Source: Thermomonas sp. S9 (GTDB taxonomy: Bacteria > Pseudomonadota > Gammaproteobacteria > Xanthomonadales > Xanthomonadaceae). Taken from it: DNA of 64,000 bases. Shown piece by piece: positions 47,007-57,901 of this stretch; the stretch's first letter is position 1; every line of letters starts with the position of its first letter. Both the position numbers and the translations under genes were made by a program. The stretch covers positions 1,345,001 through 1,409,000 of the forward strand of contig NZ_JAJDFY010000001.1 in assembly GCF_024704365.1 (NCBI RefSeq). Reading direction: 5' to 3'. A model generated the notes under the pieces. That model was not told the origin of the DNA, ran no database searches, and worked only from the letters and a program-made list of their open reading frames with translations.

Positions 47007-48283
47007 GTCCAACGGCGAAGAGTGCGAATGCAGCGATGCATCCGATGCCTGCCCCCGCATCGAACCCGGCATGGCGCAAGGCCGTGCGGTTGGTCCTCGT
47101 GGTCCTGGCCCTCTGGGCCGGCTGGCGGATCTACGGCCAGCTGCGTGCCGAACAGGCGGTCGCGGATGATGCCCCGGCACTGGCCTTGCAGTGGCGTCCG
47201 GAGTTTTCCGCGGCCCTGCTGGCGCAGGCCGAACGCCAGCTGGCCGCCGGTGATCTGCAGGCCGCGCAGGACAGCGCGCGCCGGGTGCTGGCGAATTCCC
47301 CGCTGCGTGGGCAGGCGTTCCGGATCCTGGCCCAGGTGGCCGAGCGTCGCGGCGATGCGGCGCAGGCGCTGCGTCTCTACCAGATCGCCTCACGGCGCGC
47401 TCCGCGCGACCTGCCCAGCCGTGCCTGGCTGGCCCAGCATTACCTGCAGCAGGGGCAATACCCCGCGGCGCTGGCGCAGATCGACAGCCTGCTGCGGATG
47501 TCGCCGACCCGCGCCGCTGCGATCAACCCGGTGCTGGTGCAGATGGCGCAGGAGCCGGCGTTCGCGGATGCGCTGGCGCACATGCTGGCCGGCAACCCGC
47601 CCTGGCGGGACGGCACCCTGGCCGCGCTGCGCCATCCCAAGATCGGCAACCCCGAAGCCGCCGGCCGCATCATGCAGGCCCTGCAGGCGCAAGGTGGCCT
47701 GAGCCAGGACGAATACGACCGCTGGCTGGACAGCCTGATGGCACAGGGGCGCTGGGGCGAGGCCTACGCGCGCTGGGCCAGCGGCGTGCCGAAGCCGGAC
47801 GGGCGGCTGCCGCTGCTCTACAACGGCGATTTCCGCCAGCCGCCCTCGAACGCCGGATTCGATTGGCGCGTGAAGCGGGTCCCGGGCGTGCTGCTGGATT
47901 TCGTCCCGGACGCGGGCATCCGCGGGCAGGCGGCGTATCTGAATTTCCTCGACCGGCGCGTTCCGGAAGGCGGCCTCAGCCAGCCGCTGCTGCTGGGCCC
48001 GGGCCACTACCGGCTGGGCTTTCGCGCCCGGGCGACGGCCCTGCGCAGTGAAATGGGCCTGCAGTGGCAGGTGGTGTGTGCGGGGTCGGGCACGGTCCTG
48101 GCGCGCAGCGATCCGCTGCAGGGCAATATGGGCTGGACCGGCTTCCAGATGGAGTTTTCGGTGCCGCCGACCGGCTGCCCGGGACAGTGGCTGCGCCTGG
48201 TGAATCCGGTGCCCGCCGGCGCCGCGCAGCGGATCTCGGGCGAGCTGTGGTTGACCGGGTTCACGCTTCTGCCACAAACATGA
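47003..48283 (+). CDS. Membrane-anchored TPR protein of the EPS locus
   Basis: A 426-residue protein with one membrane segment (residues about 28-45, AVRLVLVVLALWAGWRIYG). TPR-like helical repeats follow (AERQLAAGDLQAAQDSARRV, LAQHYLQQGQYPAALAQIDS). A carboxy-terminal beta-rich domain (PLLYNGDFRQPPSNAGFDW ...) resembles carbohydrate-binding-type folds. ATG overlaps the J-domain gene stop by 4 bp. Probably a scaffold of the export machine; no named family. Confidence 0.72.
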   Translation: MSPTAKSANAAMHPMPAPASNPAWRKAVRLVLVVLALWAGWRIYGQLRAEQAVADDAPALALQWRPEFSAALLAQAERQLAAGDLQAAQDSARRVLANSPLRGQAFRILAQVAERRGDAAQALRLYQIASRRAPRDLPSRAWLAQHYLQQGQYPAALAQIDSLLRMSPTRAAAINPVLVQMAQEPAFADALAHMLAGNPPWRDGTLAALRHPKIGNPEAAGRIMQALQAQGGLSQDEYDRWLDSLMAQGRWGEAYARWASGVPKPDGRLPLLYNGDFRQPPSNAGFDWRVKRVPGVLLDFVPDAGIRGQAAYLNFLDRRVPEGGLSQPLLLGPGHYRLGFRARATALRSEMGLQWQVVCAGSGTVLARSDPLQGNMGWTGFQMEFSVPPTGCPGQWLRLVNPVPAGAAQRISGELWLTGFTLLPQT

Positions 48284-48382
48284 ACGTAAGCCCCGGAAAA
48301 TCATCGGCTTGCAGGTTGCATCGACATATCAATGGTGCTAGCCTGCCGATGCAAGTTGCCCCCTGCTTCAAGGATGATCGCC

Positions 48383-48805
48383 ATGACCAAGTTCGCCGCC
48401 GCCCTGATTGCCGCTTCCGTCGCGTTCGCTGCCCCGGCCTTCGCCCAGGAGCAGAACAACAGCATCGTCATCCAGATCAATGCCGGCTCGGCCATGACCA
48501 GCACCGGCGGCGACTACATGACCGCCAACAGCGGCCAGCCGGTCGCGGTGGGCGAAAAGGTGATGGTCAACGCCGGTTCCGCCGCCACCCTGGTCTACAG
48601 GAACGGCTGCAAGATGGAACTGCGCCAGCCGGGCGTGTACACCGTGCCGGCGGACTGCAAGGTGGCGGGCTGGACGAATAATGGCACTGCGTCTGGTGCC
48701 AATGCCGCGATCATCGCCGGCGCGGCCGCGCTCGGAGCCGCCGTTCTGGTCAACGAGAAAGACGTGAAGGTCGGTCCGCTGAGCGCCAGCATCCGTCACT
48801 TCTGA
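48383..48805 (+). CDS. Small secreted protein with FecR-like beta repeats
   Basis: A 140-residue protein with signal peptide ending APAFAQ. The mature part (IQINAGSAMTSTGGDYMTAN, VAVGEKVMVNAGSAATLVYR, MELRQPGVYTVPADC) looks like a FecR-type beta domain, with two Cys. A Gly/Ala-rich hydrophobic segment (ANAAIIAGAAALGAAVLV) near the end could insert in a membrane. ATG 48383 is preferred over 48374 because AAGGA is then correctly spaced. Function is unknown. Confidence 0.65.
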   Translation: MTKFAAALIAASVAFAAPAFAQEQNNSIVIQINAGSAMTSTGGDYMTANSGQPVAVGEKVMVNAGSAATLVYRNGCKMELRQPGVYTVPADCKVAGWTNNGTASGANAAIIAGAAALGAAVLVNEKDVKVGPLSASIRHF

Positions 48806-48914
48806 TCCTCCCGCGTATCGCGTGTTTCCGCAGGGCAGGCCGAGAGACCTGCCCTGCGGCATTCTGGGGTGCTGACTGTCGCCAATCCCGCGGCCTGCCG
48901 GATATGCTTGGACG

Positions 48915-50309
48915 ATGATGATCGAGCGCGCCCGCCGTTTCCTGCTTCCCGCCGTGTCGATCCTGCTGCTGGCCTGCTGGCTGGGCGGCGGCGTCACCGT
49001 GGACGACACCGGTATCGACTTGGGCCTGCAGTTGCTGGCGCTGCCGGTGCTGCTGCTGGCGGCCTGGTTGCTGCTGGCGGACGGGGCATCGCGCTGGGTG
49101 CAGGCAGGCATCGTGATCGCACTGCTGATCGTGCTGGTGCCGCTGGTGCAGCTGCTGCCGATCCCGATGGCGCTCTGGCAACTGCCGCCGGCACGGCAGA
49201 TGCTGGCAGCGGATCTTGCCGTGGCCGGCGTGCAGGTCAACCCGCACTGGAGCCTGACGCCCGCGGCCACCGAGCGCGGGCTGTGGGCATTGCTGCCGGC
49301 GCTGGCGGCGTTTCTTGGCGCGTGTGCGCTCCAGCCGCGCGAGCGCCGCCTGCTCGTGCTGGCGATCCTGGGACTGGTCGTCTTCAATGTGTTTTTCGCG
49401 TTCTTCCAGGCCGGGCTGCCGCCGGACAGCCCGCTGCGGCTGTACCAGGATTTCAGCAACGGCTTCGGCGGGCTGCTGGTGAACACCAACCACCAGGCCA
49501 CGGCCTGCATCATCGGCATGGTGCTGGCGCTCGGCCTGGCCGCCGAGGCGCGCCTGCGCGAGGCCCGCGGCGAGGTCCGTCCGCGCCACCACTGGCGCTA
49601 CCTCGGGCTGGCGGTGTTCCTGCTGCTGATGGTGCCGCTGGCGACCTCGCGCGCCGGCATGGTGATCGTGCTGCCGGCCTTCGCGGTGGCGCTGCTGCTG
49701 ACCGGGCTGCTGCGGCCACGCAGGATCCTGCGCAGCCGGCGCATGGCGGCGATCGCGCTGGTCGTGCTGGTGCTGGCGGTGGTCGGCATCCGCGCCGGCA
49801 TCGGCTGGATGGGTGTGGACCAGGTGGACGAAATGCGCCACGAGATGGCCGCCGCCGCGTTGGCCATCGGCCAGGCCGAGGCCCCGCTGGGCAGCGGTGT
49901 CGGCAGCTTCGTGCCCGCGTTCGAGCAGGCCGCGCCGCTGGCGCTGAAGCTGCCGCAGTACATCAATCACGCGCACAACGAATTCGCCCAGTGGTGGATG
50001 ACCAGCGGCTGGCTGGGGATGCTGGCGCTGGCCGCGGTGATCGGGCTGCTGCTGGCGGCCGGTTGGCGCGTGCTGCGCAGCGAGGGCCGCCAGGCGGTGC
50101 TGGCGGCGGCCTGCTGGGCCGCGCTGGTCGCGGTGCTGGCGCATTCGTGGGTGGACTACCCGCTGCGCACGCTCACCCTGATGGCTACCTGCGGCGCGCT
50201 GGCGGGGGTGATGCTGGCGGCGGTAGGCGACGCGCGTGTACGCCTGCGCGGCCGGCCGCGCACCGTTGCGCCCGTCTCCGGGGACCCAGGCACGGCCGCC
50301 GAAGCCTGA
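48915..50309 (+). CDS. O-antigen ligase/polymerase family protein (Wzy_C domain)
   Basis: A 464-residue protein with about ten to twelve membrane segments. A large loop carries the Wzy_C motif INHAHNEFAQWWMTSGWLG and NTNHQATACIIGMVLALGLA. Members either ligate or polymerise undecaprenyl-linked glycans. An EpsG-like second candidate polymerase lies at 62250, so this one may act as ligase or as polymerase for another repeat unit. Confidence 0.85.
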   Translation: MMIERARRFLLPAVSILLLACWLGGGVTVDDTGIDLGLQLLALPVLLLAAWLLLADGASRWVQAGIVIALLIVLVPLVQLLPIPMALWQLPPARQMLAADLAVAGVQVNPHWSLTPAATERGLWALLPALAAFLGACALQPRERRLLVLAILGLVVFNVFFAFFQAGLPPDSPLRLYQDFSNGFGGLLVNTNHQATACIIGMVLALGLAAEARLREARGEVRPRHHWRYLGLAVFLLLMVPLATSRAGMVIVLPAFAVALLLTGLLRPRRILRSRRMAAIALVVLVLAVVGIRAGIGWMGVDQVDEMRHEMAAAALAIGQAEAPLGSGVGSFVPAFEQAAPLALKLPQYINHAHNEFAQWWMTSGWLGMLALAAVIGLLLAAGWRVLRSEGRQAVLAAACWAALVAVLAHSWVDYPLRTLTLMATCGALAGVMLAAVGDARVRLRGRPRTVAPVSGDPGTAAEA

Positions 50310-50387
50310 GCACCTCGCCCCCGGCTTGCTTCCGTGGCCTGCACGGAGTAACTTGCGGTGGCGTTCAATCCGTGAACACCGCTACCG

Positions 50388-50747
50388 ATGTCGATCCAGC
50401 CCGATGAACTGCAGGTGGCGATCCTGCGCCGGCTGCAGGCCGCGCCGCAGGCCAGCCAGCGCGAACTGGCGCGCGCAACCGGGGTGTCGCTCGGCAAGCT
50501 GAATTACGCGCTGCGCGCCCTGATCGAAAAGGGCTGGGTGAAAGCCGGCAATTTCAGCCGCAACCCCGACAAGCTGGGCTATGCCTACCTGCTCACGCCG
50601 CGCGGGATCGAGGCCAAGGCGCGCCTGACCCGCCAGTTCCTCGCCCGCAAGATGCGCGAATACGACCAGTTGCGCAGCGAGATCGAGCGCCTGCAGCACG
50701 AGGTCGCCGCCTCGGCGGAGCATCCGCCAACCGGAAAGCCGGGCTGA
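50388..50747 (+). CDS. MarR-family EPS-associated transcriptional regulator
   Basis: A 119-residue winged-helix protein: [60 protein letters not shown]. It matches the small MarR-like regulators found in exopolysaccharide clusters, followed by a coiled-coil end ([19 protein letters not shown]). It stands at the border between the conserved export block and the variable sugar block, and probably controls the locus. Confidence 0.88.
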   Translation: MSIQPDELQVAILRRLQAAPQASQRELARATGVSLGKLNYALRALIEKGWVKAGNFSRNPDKLGYAYLLTPRGIEAKARLTRQFLARKMREYDQLRSEIERLQHEVAASAEHPPTGKPG

Positions 50748-50824
50748 TCGCCCCGCGGCAGGGCGTTATCACCGGCGCGCCAGAGCAACGCAGACCGAAC
50801 ACGGAACCAGGGGGACATCAGGGA

Positions 50825-52105
<1,281 letters not shown>

Positions 52106-52208
52106 AGTATGAACATCTCGGTCACTGGCAGCGTTGGCTATATCCCTATATCCAGACCCATCCGGTCATCTGTGGTCACCAGAAAAGCGATGCTGGAGTT
52201 TCACTGAC

Positions 52209-53568
52209 GTGATTCGGCGCCTGCACTACCACCTTGCCGGAAACGGTTTGGGGGCCACGCTTCTTAAGTCAGTTGGCGGCGCTACTGGGGTGTCGATGCT
52301 TGGCATGGCCTTCACTTTTTTGCTTGGCTGGCAACTTGCCAGGGGGCTAGGGGCTGCGGGCTATGGAATATATGGCGTGGCGATGGCGGTCGTCTCGATG
52401 CTTGGGGTTCCTTCGCAATTTGGCTTGCCGCAATTGCTTACTCGCGAAGTGGCTGCTGCAAACGCGGTGCATGATTGGGGGCGTCTCAACGGTGTCGTCC
52501 GGTGGGCCTTGGTGCTGCCATTTGGTCTTCGATTGGAATTCTTGCCCTATTGATCGCCTGGCTGGTTACTGCCGGCCCCGGTTTGCAGTCGAGACTTGGC
52601 AATGCGTTATTGGTTGGGTCGTTGCTGGTGCCATTGATTGCATTCGGTGCGATGGCTGCGGCAATACTGAGAGGGTTGCTGAGGATTGTATACGCCCAGA
52701 TGCTGGATGGACTGATGCGTCCGGCGTTGCATTCGGCTGTCCTGGTAGTGATTATTTTCTTCGGCATCACGTTGACTCCCGCAAAAGCCTTGGGGGGCGG
52801 GGGGTTTTGGCTGTTGCCATCGCTGTCGCCGTAGGCGGATTCCTCATCGCGCGCAGCATGCCCACAGCAGTCTATTCGGCAATTCCACAGATGACGCCGT
52901 CGCAATGGCGTTCTTCTGCCCTTCCGATGGCGCTAACGGAAGGTTTGCGCGTGGTGCAGGGGCAGGCGGCAATCCTGGTATTGAGTGCAATGGTGAGCAT
53001 GGCCGATGTTGGGAAATTCCGGGTTGCAACGTCACTCATGACTCTGCTGGTATTGCCTATTAGCGTGATCAGTCTTGTTACCGGGCCGCATGTTTCGCGC
53101 TTGGCGGCGATTGGCGATAGGAGGCGTCTCCGTGTGATGCTGGTGTATTCAGCTCGCGGAATGGTCGCTTCCGTTGCGGTGTTGTTGCTTCCGTTTGTCC
53201 TTGCGGGCAACTGGTTGATCGAAAATATATTCGGCTTGGAATACGCTGGTGCCAACCGGATTTTCCTGATGCTCGCGATCGGGGTGCTTGCATATGCTTT
53301 ATTCGGGGCTGGTGCTAATGCCTTGAATATGTTGGGGCATCAGAAGCATGTAACCCGCGCATCACTGATTTCGGTATTGGTGCTATGTTTGCTGTTGTGG
53401 CCTGCTATTGTTTTTTGGGGGAATCTTGGCGCAGCAGCAGCGGTTTCGATTGCATCGGCCTTGTGGGGTGTACTGCTATGGCAGGATATTCGGCGACTCG
53501 AGGCGATGGATATTGGGGCCTGGGCGGTGGCTGGCGGAGGCTCTTCACTTCCTCGGCGAGGGAAATAA
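52209..53568 (+). CDS. Oligosaccharide flippase, Wzx-like (two frame breaks)
   Basis: Reconstructed as a polytopic membrane protein of about 450 residues that flips lipid-linked repeat units. GTG start: VIRRLHYHLAGNGLGATLL, then GAAGYGIYGVAMAVVSMLGV and LLTREVAAANAVHDWGRLNG, typical of MATE/PST flippases. Frame breaks lie at 52508-52513 and in the G run 52792-52804. The carboxy part has FGLEYAGANRIFLMLAIGVL. The gene is clearly more A+T-rich than the preceding export genes, suggesting acquisition. Confidence 0.85.
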
Positions 53569-53572
53569 TGAT

Positions 53573-53809
53573 GGAGCTGCACGTTGAGTGGGTGATGGAT
53601 ATCAAGCATGTCTTGCAGGGGCATAACGCCCGGCTGGGCACCTTTGATCTCAGGGTAAAAAGGAGAATATGCGGCACGAACTCGCAGATGCGCACGATCA
53701 AGCCCATCGGTTTCGTGGAAGCGAAGAGTGTCTGCTGGGTAAACAGCGCTCTGTGATCCGAGGCGTGAAGCATGTGCTGCCGCGCGCGGCGGTAGACGGG
53801 AGACTGTGA
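53573..53809 (+). pseudogene. Decayed 3' end of a second UDP-sugar dehydrogenase gene
   Basis: The first part reads VMDIKHVLQGHNARLGTFDL, matching [20 protein letters not shown] of the intact gene at 50825. After a frame change the last part reads [19 protein letters not shown] and stops at 53807-53809, matching [15 protein letters not shown]. The rest is missing or unrecognisable. It directly abuts the rfbB start, as an ancestral dehydrogenase-rfbB junction would. Confidence 0.75.
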
Positions 53810-53810
53810 C

Positions 53811-54867
53811 ATGACCACCTGGCTCATCACCGGCGGCGCCGGTTTCATCGGCGGCAACTTCGTGCTGGAGGCGGTGCGGCGTGGGGTGCGCGTGGTGAAT
53901 CTGGATGCGCTGACCTATGCCGGCAATCTGGACACGCTGGCGGAGGTTGCCCATGACCCGCACCATGTGTTCGTGCACGGCGACATCGGCGATCGCGCGC
54001 TGGTGGCGCGGCTGCTGGCGGAGCATCGTCCGGACGCGGTGCTGAACTTCGCCGCCGAAAGCCACGTGGACCGCTCCATCGACGGCCCGGCGGCCTTCAT
54101 CCAGACCAACGTGGTGGGCACCCTGGCCCTGCTGGAGATGGTGCGCGATTACTGGAAGGCGCTGGAGGGCGAGGCGCGCGCGGCGTTCCGCTTCCTGCAC
54201 GTCTCCACCGACGAGGTGTACGGCGCGCTGGGCGAGACCGGCGCGTTCACCGAGAACACGCCGTATGCGCCGAACTCGCCCTACGCCGCGTCCAAGGCCG
54301 CGTCCGACCACCTGGTGCGCGCCTTCCACCACACCTACGGGCTGCCCACGCTGGCCACCCACTGCAGCAACAACTACGGCCCGTACCAGTTTCCGGAGAA
54401 GCTCATCCCGCTGGTGATCGCCAGGGCGCTGGCCGGCGAACCGCTGCCGGTGTATGGCGATGGCCGCCAGGTGCGCGACTGGCTGCACGTGCACGACCAC
54501 TGCGAGGCGATCTGCACCGTGCTGGCCAAAGGCCGGACGGGGCAGACCTACAACATCGGCGGCAATGCCGAGCGCGAGAACATCGCGGTCGTGCGCGCCA
54601 TTTGCGCGCATCTGGATCGGCGTCGGCCGCGCGCGGATGGGCAGTCCTATGCCGCGCAGATCACCTTCGTGCAGGACCGCCCCGGGCATGACCGCCGCTA
54701 TGCCATCGACGCCGGCAAAGCTGCGCCGCGAGCTGGGCTGGGTGCCGCGGCGCAGCTTCGAGCAGGGCCTGGCCGACACCGTGGACTGGTATCTGGCGCA
54801 CCAGGACTGGGTGGCGCGGGTGCTGGACGGCTCTTACCGCCTGGAACGCATCGGGACCGCCGCATGA
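53811..54867 (+). CDS. rfbB: dTDP-glucose 4,6-dehydratase (one frame break)
   Basis: A reconstructed protein of about 351 residues, second step of dTDP-L-rhamnose synthesis. NAD-binding [27 protein letters not shown], and the catalytic YxxxK in [20 protein letters not shown]. An extra A in the run 54717-54719 shifts the frame after RRYAIDAGK. The true continuation is [20 protein letters not shown], with stop at 54865-54867 overlapping rfbA ATG by 4 bp. The unshifted frame runs into rfbA and would mimic a fusion. Confidence 0.95.
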
Positions 54868-55763
54868 ACGCACAGACGCCACGCCTGCGACGCAAGGGCA
54901 TCATCCTGGCCGGCGGCTCCGGCACCCGGCTGTATCCCATTACCCAGGCGATCAGCAAGCAGCTGCTGCCGGTGTACGACAAACCGATGGTGTATTACCC
55001 GCTGGGCGTGCTGATGCTGGCCGGCCTGCGCGAGGTGCTCATCATCACCACTCCGCACGAGCAGGCCCTGTTCCAGCGCCTGCTGGGCGACGGCCGCCAG
55101 TGGGGCATGCGCCTGGAATACGCGGTGCAGCCGCGCCCGGACGGGCTGGCGCAGGCGCTGCTGATCGGCCGCGAGTTCCTGGCCGGCGCGCCCAGCTGCC
55201 TGGTGCTGGGTGACAACATCTTCCACGGCCAGGGCCTGACCGAGCTGCTGCGGCGCGCGGATGCCCGCAGCGAGGGCGCCACCGTGTTCGGCTACTGGGT
55301 GCACGACCCGCAGCGCTACGGCGTGGCCGAGTTCGATGCGCAGGGGCGGGTGATCGGGCTGGAGGAAAAACCGGCCCAGCCGAAATCCCACTACGCCGTG
55401 ACCGGCCTGTATTTCTACGATGGCCGCGCCAGCGACTTCGCGGCGCAGCTGGCGCCTTCCGCGCGCGGTGAGCTGGAGATCACCGACCTCAACCGCCGCT
55501 ACCTCGAGGACGGCAGCCTGCACCTGGAGACCCTGGGCCGCGGCTTCGCCTGGCTCGACACCGGTACCCACGAATCGCTGGTGGAGGCGGCGGCGTACAT
55601 GGAAACCATCGAGAAACGCCAGGGCCTGCGCGTGTGCTGCCCGGAGGAAATCGCCTGGCGCAACGGCTGGATCGACGCCGCCGCGCTGCGCGAACTGGCG
55701 CGGCCGCTGGGGAAGAGCGGATATGGAGAGTATTTGCTGGGGTTGATCGGAAGCGGGGGATGA
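54864..55763 (+). CDS. rfbA: Glucose-1-phosphate thymidylyltransferase
   Basis: A 299-residue RmlA that makes dTDP-glucose. The nucleotidyltransferase signature is [59 protein letters not shown]; and [20 protein letters not shown] are all present. Length matches the family (about 290). Coupled to rfbB by ATGA overlap. rfbC lies at the end of the window; rfbD is not seen. Confidence 0.97.
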   Translation: MNAQTPRLRRKGIILAGGSGTRLYPITQAISKQLLPVYDKPMVYYPLGVLMLAGLREVLIITTPHEQALFQRLLGDGRQWGMRLEYAVQPRPDGLAQALLIGREFLAGAPSCLVLGDNIFHGQGLTELLRRADARSEGATVFGYWVHDPQRYGVAEFDAQGRVIGLEEKPAQPKSHYAVTGLYFYDGRASDFAAQLAPSARGELEITDLNRRYLEDGSLHLETLGRGFAWLDTGTHESLVEAAAYMETIEKRQGLRVCCPEEIAWRNGWIDAAALRELARPLGKSGYGEYLLGLIGSGG

Positions 55764-55890
55764 CGGTGATTGAGTCATCATGGAACGCGCGGTGATTATG
55801 GGTTTCTACCATCAGACCGGTTGGGTTTGCCGTGGTGTTTGCAGGTAAATATGCCGGTTCCATTGCTATTGTTGTGATTGGGGGTGTAGG

Positions 55891-56813
55891 TTGAGTGACG
55901 CAATGACCGTGCGCGACAGAGTGAAATCTGTGACGCCAGAATTTATTCGCCGCATTTTGCGTTGTATTCTTAATTATGTTTGCCGGCTGGGGCGCTGGGT
56001 AATAATTCTCTGGCAAATTCGAGGCGCGAAAATTGCGGATGAGGGGGTGCTATGGGTGTCTGCTTTTGTGGCGCCCGTCACGTCATTGTCTAACTTGGGC
56101 GGATGGCAGGATCCTGTTCTGTTATGGGATGCAACTTTGAATGTCCAGGGTTTCGGCGTTTTTAGGGTTAGAGCGAGAACTGATGATCTCTGGCATGTGT
56201 TGCCCTGGCGTGAGCGCAGATTGTTTCGGGTGATCAGGAAATTTTTGGGGGAAGGAGATGTTTTTGTGGATGCTGGTGCAAACATAGGTGTTTTCTCTGT
56301 CTTGGCGTCTCTGATCGTAGGGGGGTGGAAGAGTTTTTGCGATCGAGATGATGCCGGACACTGCCCGCATTCTGAAGAGTCATCTCGACATGAATGGCTG
56401 CCGCAATGTTTCTGTGCTGGAATTTGCACTGTCAGATGCCGATGGTGAAAAAGTGACAGCGACTGTTCCGCGGGGGAAAGTATGGGCAGGCATCGATTGC
56501 CAGGTCACATGCGGATGCTGCAGAAACGGTTGATGTCACGACGGCTCGCCTGGATGGGCTGCTTTTGCATGTGCCGTCAATCAAAATGATGAAGGTCGAT
56601 CTCGAGGGTGCGGAATTGGGCGCTTTTCAGGGTGGGATTGATGCGCTGGCAAAAACTTCTGCTGTAATCTATGAGGACAACAGCAGGGATCGCAATGTTT
56701 CTGCATCGCTGACTGCATTTTTGCAGGAGCAGGGCTTTCAGGTGCGAGAAATTGATGGGAATAACAGGCTTGCGGTCCGGGTGCTCGATGACCTTGGGCG
56801 TTGTCTGGCATGA
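55891..56813 (+). CDS. FkbM-family methyltransferase (two frame breaks)
   Basis: A SAM-dependent methyltransferase of about 305 residues, likely to methylate a sugar of the repeat unit. Motif I is FVDAGANIGVFSVLASL. After a break in the G run 56320-56325 it continues GRVFAIEMMPDTARILKSHL. After a second break (about 56472-56490) it reads VPSIKMMKVDLEGAELGAFQ (the FkbM KVDxEGxE motif). Start is TTG 55891 or ATG 55903. A+T-rich relative to neighbours. Its stop overlaps the next ATG. Confidence 0.8.
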
Positions 56814-57901
56814 AAAAGATTGCAATCCTTCTTCCCGACCTGCGCGGCGGTGGAGCCGAGCGGGTAATGGTCGATTTGGCGCAAGAATTCGCCAGCCTCG
56901 GCCACTCCGTCGAATTCGTCCTGATGCGGGCTACGGGGGAGTTCCTGCCCGAGGCGCAGCGGGATTTCGCAATCGTCGATCTGGCCGCGCCTCGCGCCCG
57001 AAACGCTACAGGCGCACTGATCCGCTATCTGCGCCGAAGACGGCCAGCGGCAGTGATCGCGGCCATGTGGCCCCTGACCGCGATCGCTCCGGTGGCAGCG
57101 CGGATGGCCGGGTTTCAAGGCAAGGTTCTGGCCAGTGAGCATGCGATCCTGTCGCGGCAATATGCGCCGTATGGCCGGTTTCACCGCCTTGCGCTGCGTG
57201 TCTTGGTCGCTTTGGGCTATCGCCTCGCCTCGGCACGGGCCGGTGTCTCTCGGGGAACGTGTGCCGATATGGCGGCCTTGTCATGGATGACTTCAGATCG
57301 GTTCGCGACGGTTCACAATCCTGTGCGCGCCGCCGTCATGCCATGCCGCGAGGCATTGAATGCGGCCGATGCACTCTGGGGGGCAAAGGGCACACGCATC
57401 CTGACCGTCGGCAGTCTGAAGCCGGTAAAGAATCACGCGCTACTTCTGCAGGCCTTTGCTGTCTTGCCGCGCTCCGAGGCGCGATTGATGCTGCTTGGTC
57501 AAGGGCAGGATGAGGTCGCTTTACGGGTGCTGGCTGCGGAGCTTGGAATCGCGGATCGGGTGATCTTTGCTGGCTTCCATCTCGATCCTTCCCCTTTCTA
57601 TGCCACTGCGGATCTGTTCGTCCTGTCTTCAGACCATGAGGGTTTTGGCAACGTGATCGTCGAGGCGCTGTCCTTCGGCCTGCCGGTGGTTTCCACCGAC
57701 TGTCCCTCCGGCCCTGCCGAAATTCTGCAGGGCGGGCGGTATGGGCATTTGGTGCCGGTGGGCGATGCGCAGGCCCTTGCGCACGCGATGGATGAGGCAT
57801 TGGACACCCCCGCAGACCGCGCTGCCCTGATCCGCCGGGCCGCGGATTTCAAGCCGGAAATCGCGGCGCGCAAATATCTGGAACTGCTGGGGTTGGCATG
57901 A
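56810..57901 (+). CDS. Glycosyltransferase family 4
   Basis: A 363-residue GT-B glycosyltransferase. Amino-terminal LLPDLRGGGAERVMVDLAQE and carboxy-terminal ILTVGSLKPVKNHALLLQAF, with the EX7E-type motif in DHEGFGNVIVEALSFGLPVV. It transfers a sugar to the lipid-linked repeat unit on the cytoplasmic face. ATG 56810 overlaps the FkbM stop. It ends by 4-bp overlap with the next GT. Confidence 0.92.
   Translation: MKKIAILLPDLRGGGAERVMVDLAQEFASLGHSVEFVLMRATGEFLPEAQRDFAIVDLAAPRARNATGALIRYLRRRRPAAVIAAMWPLTAIAPVAARMAGFQGKVLASEHAILSRQYAPYGRFHRLALRVLVALGYRLASARAGVSRGTCADMAALSWMTSDRFATVHNPVRAAVMPCREALNAADALWGAKGTRILTVGSLKPVKNHALLLQAFAVLPRSEARLMLLGQGQDEVALRVLAAELGIADRVIFAGFHLDPSPFYATADLFVLSSDHEGFGNVIVEALSFGLPVVSTDCPSGPAEILQGGRYGHLVPVGDAQALAHAMDEALDTPADRAALIRRAADFKPEIAARKYLELLGLA

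Noticed and set aside
53811..55763. A single 650-residue RfbB-RfbA fusion protein
   Set aside because: Created only by one extra A at 54717-54719. The alternative frame restores the normal RfbB end and the ATGA overlap with rfbA.
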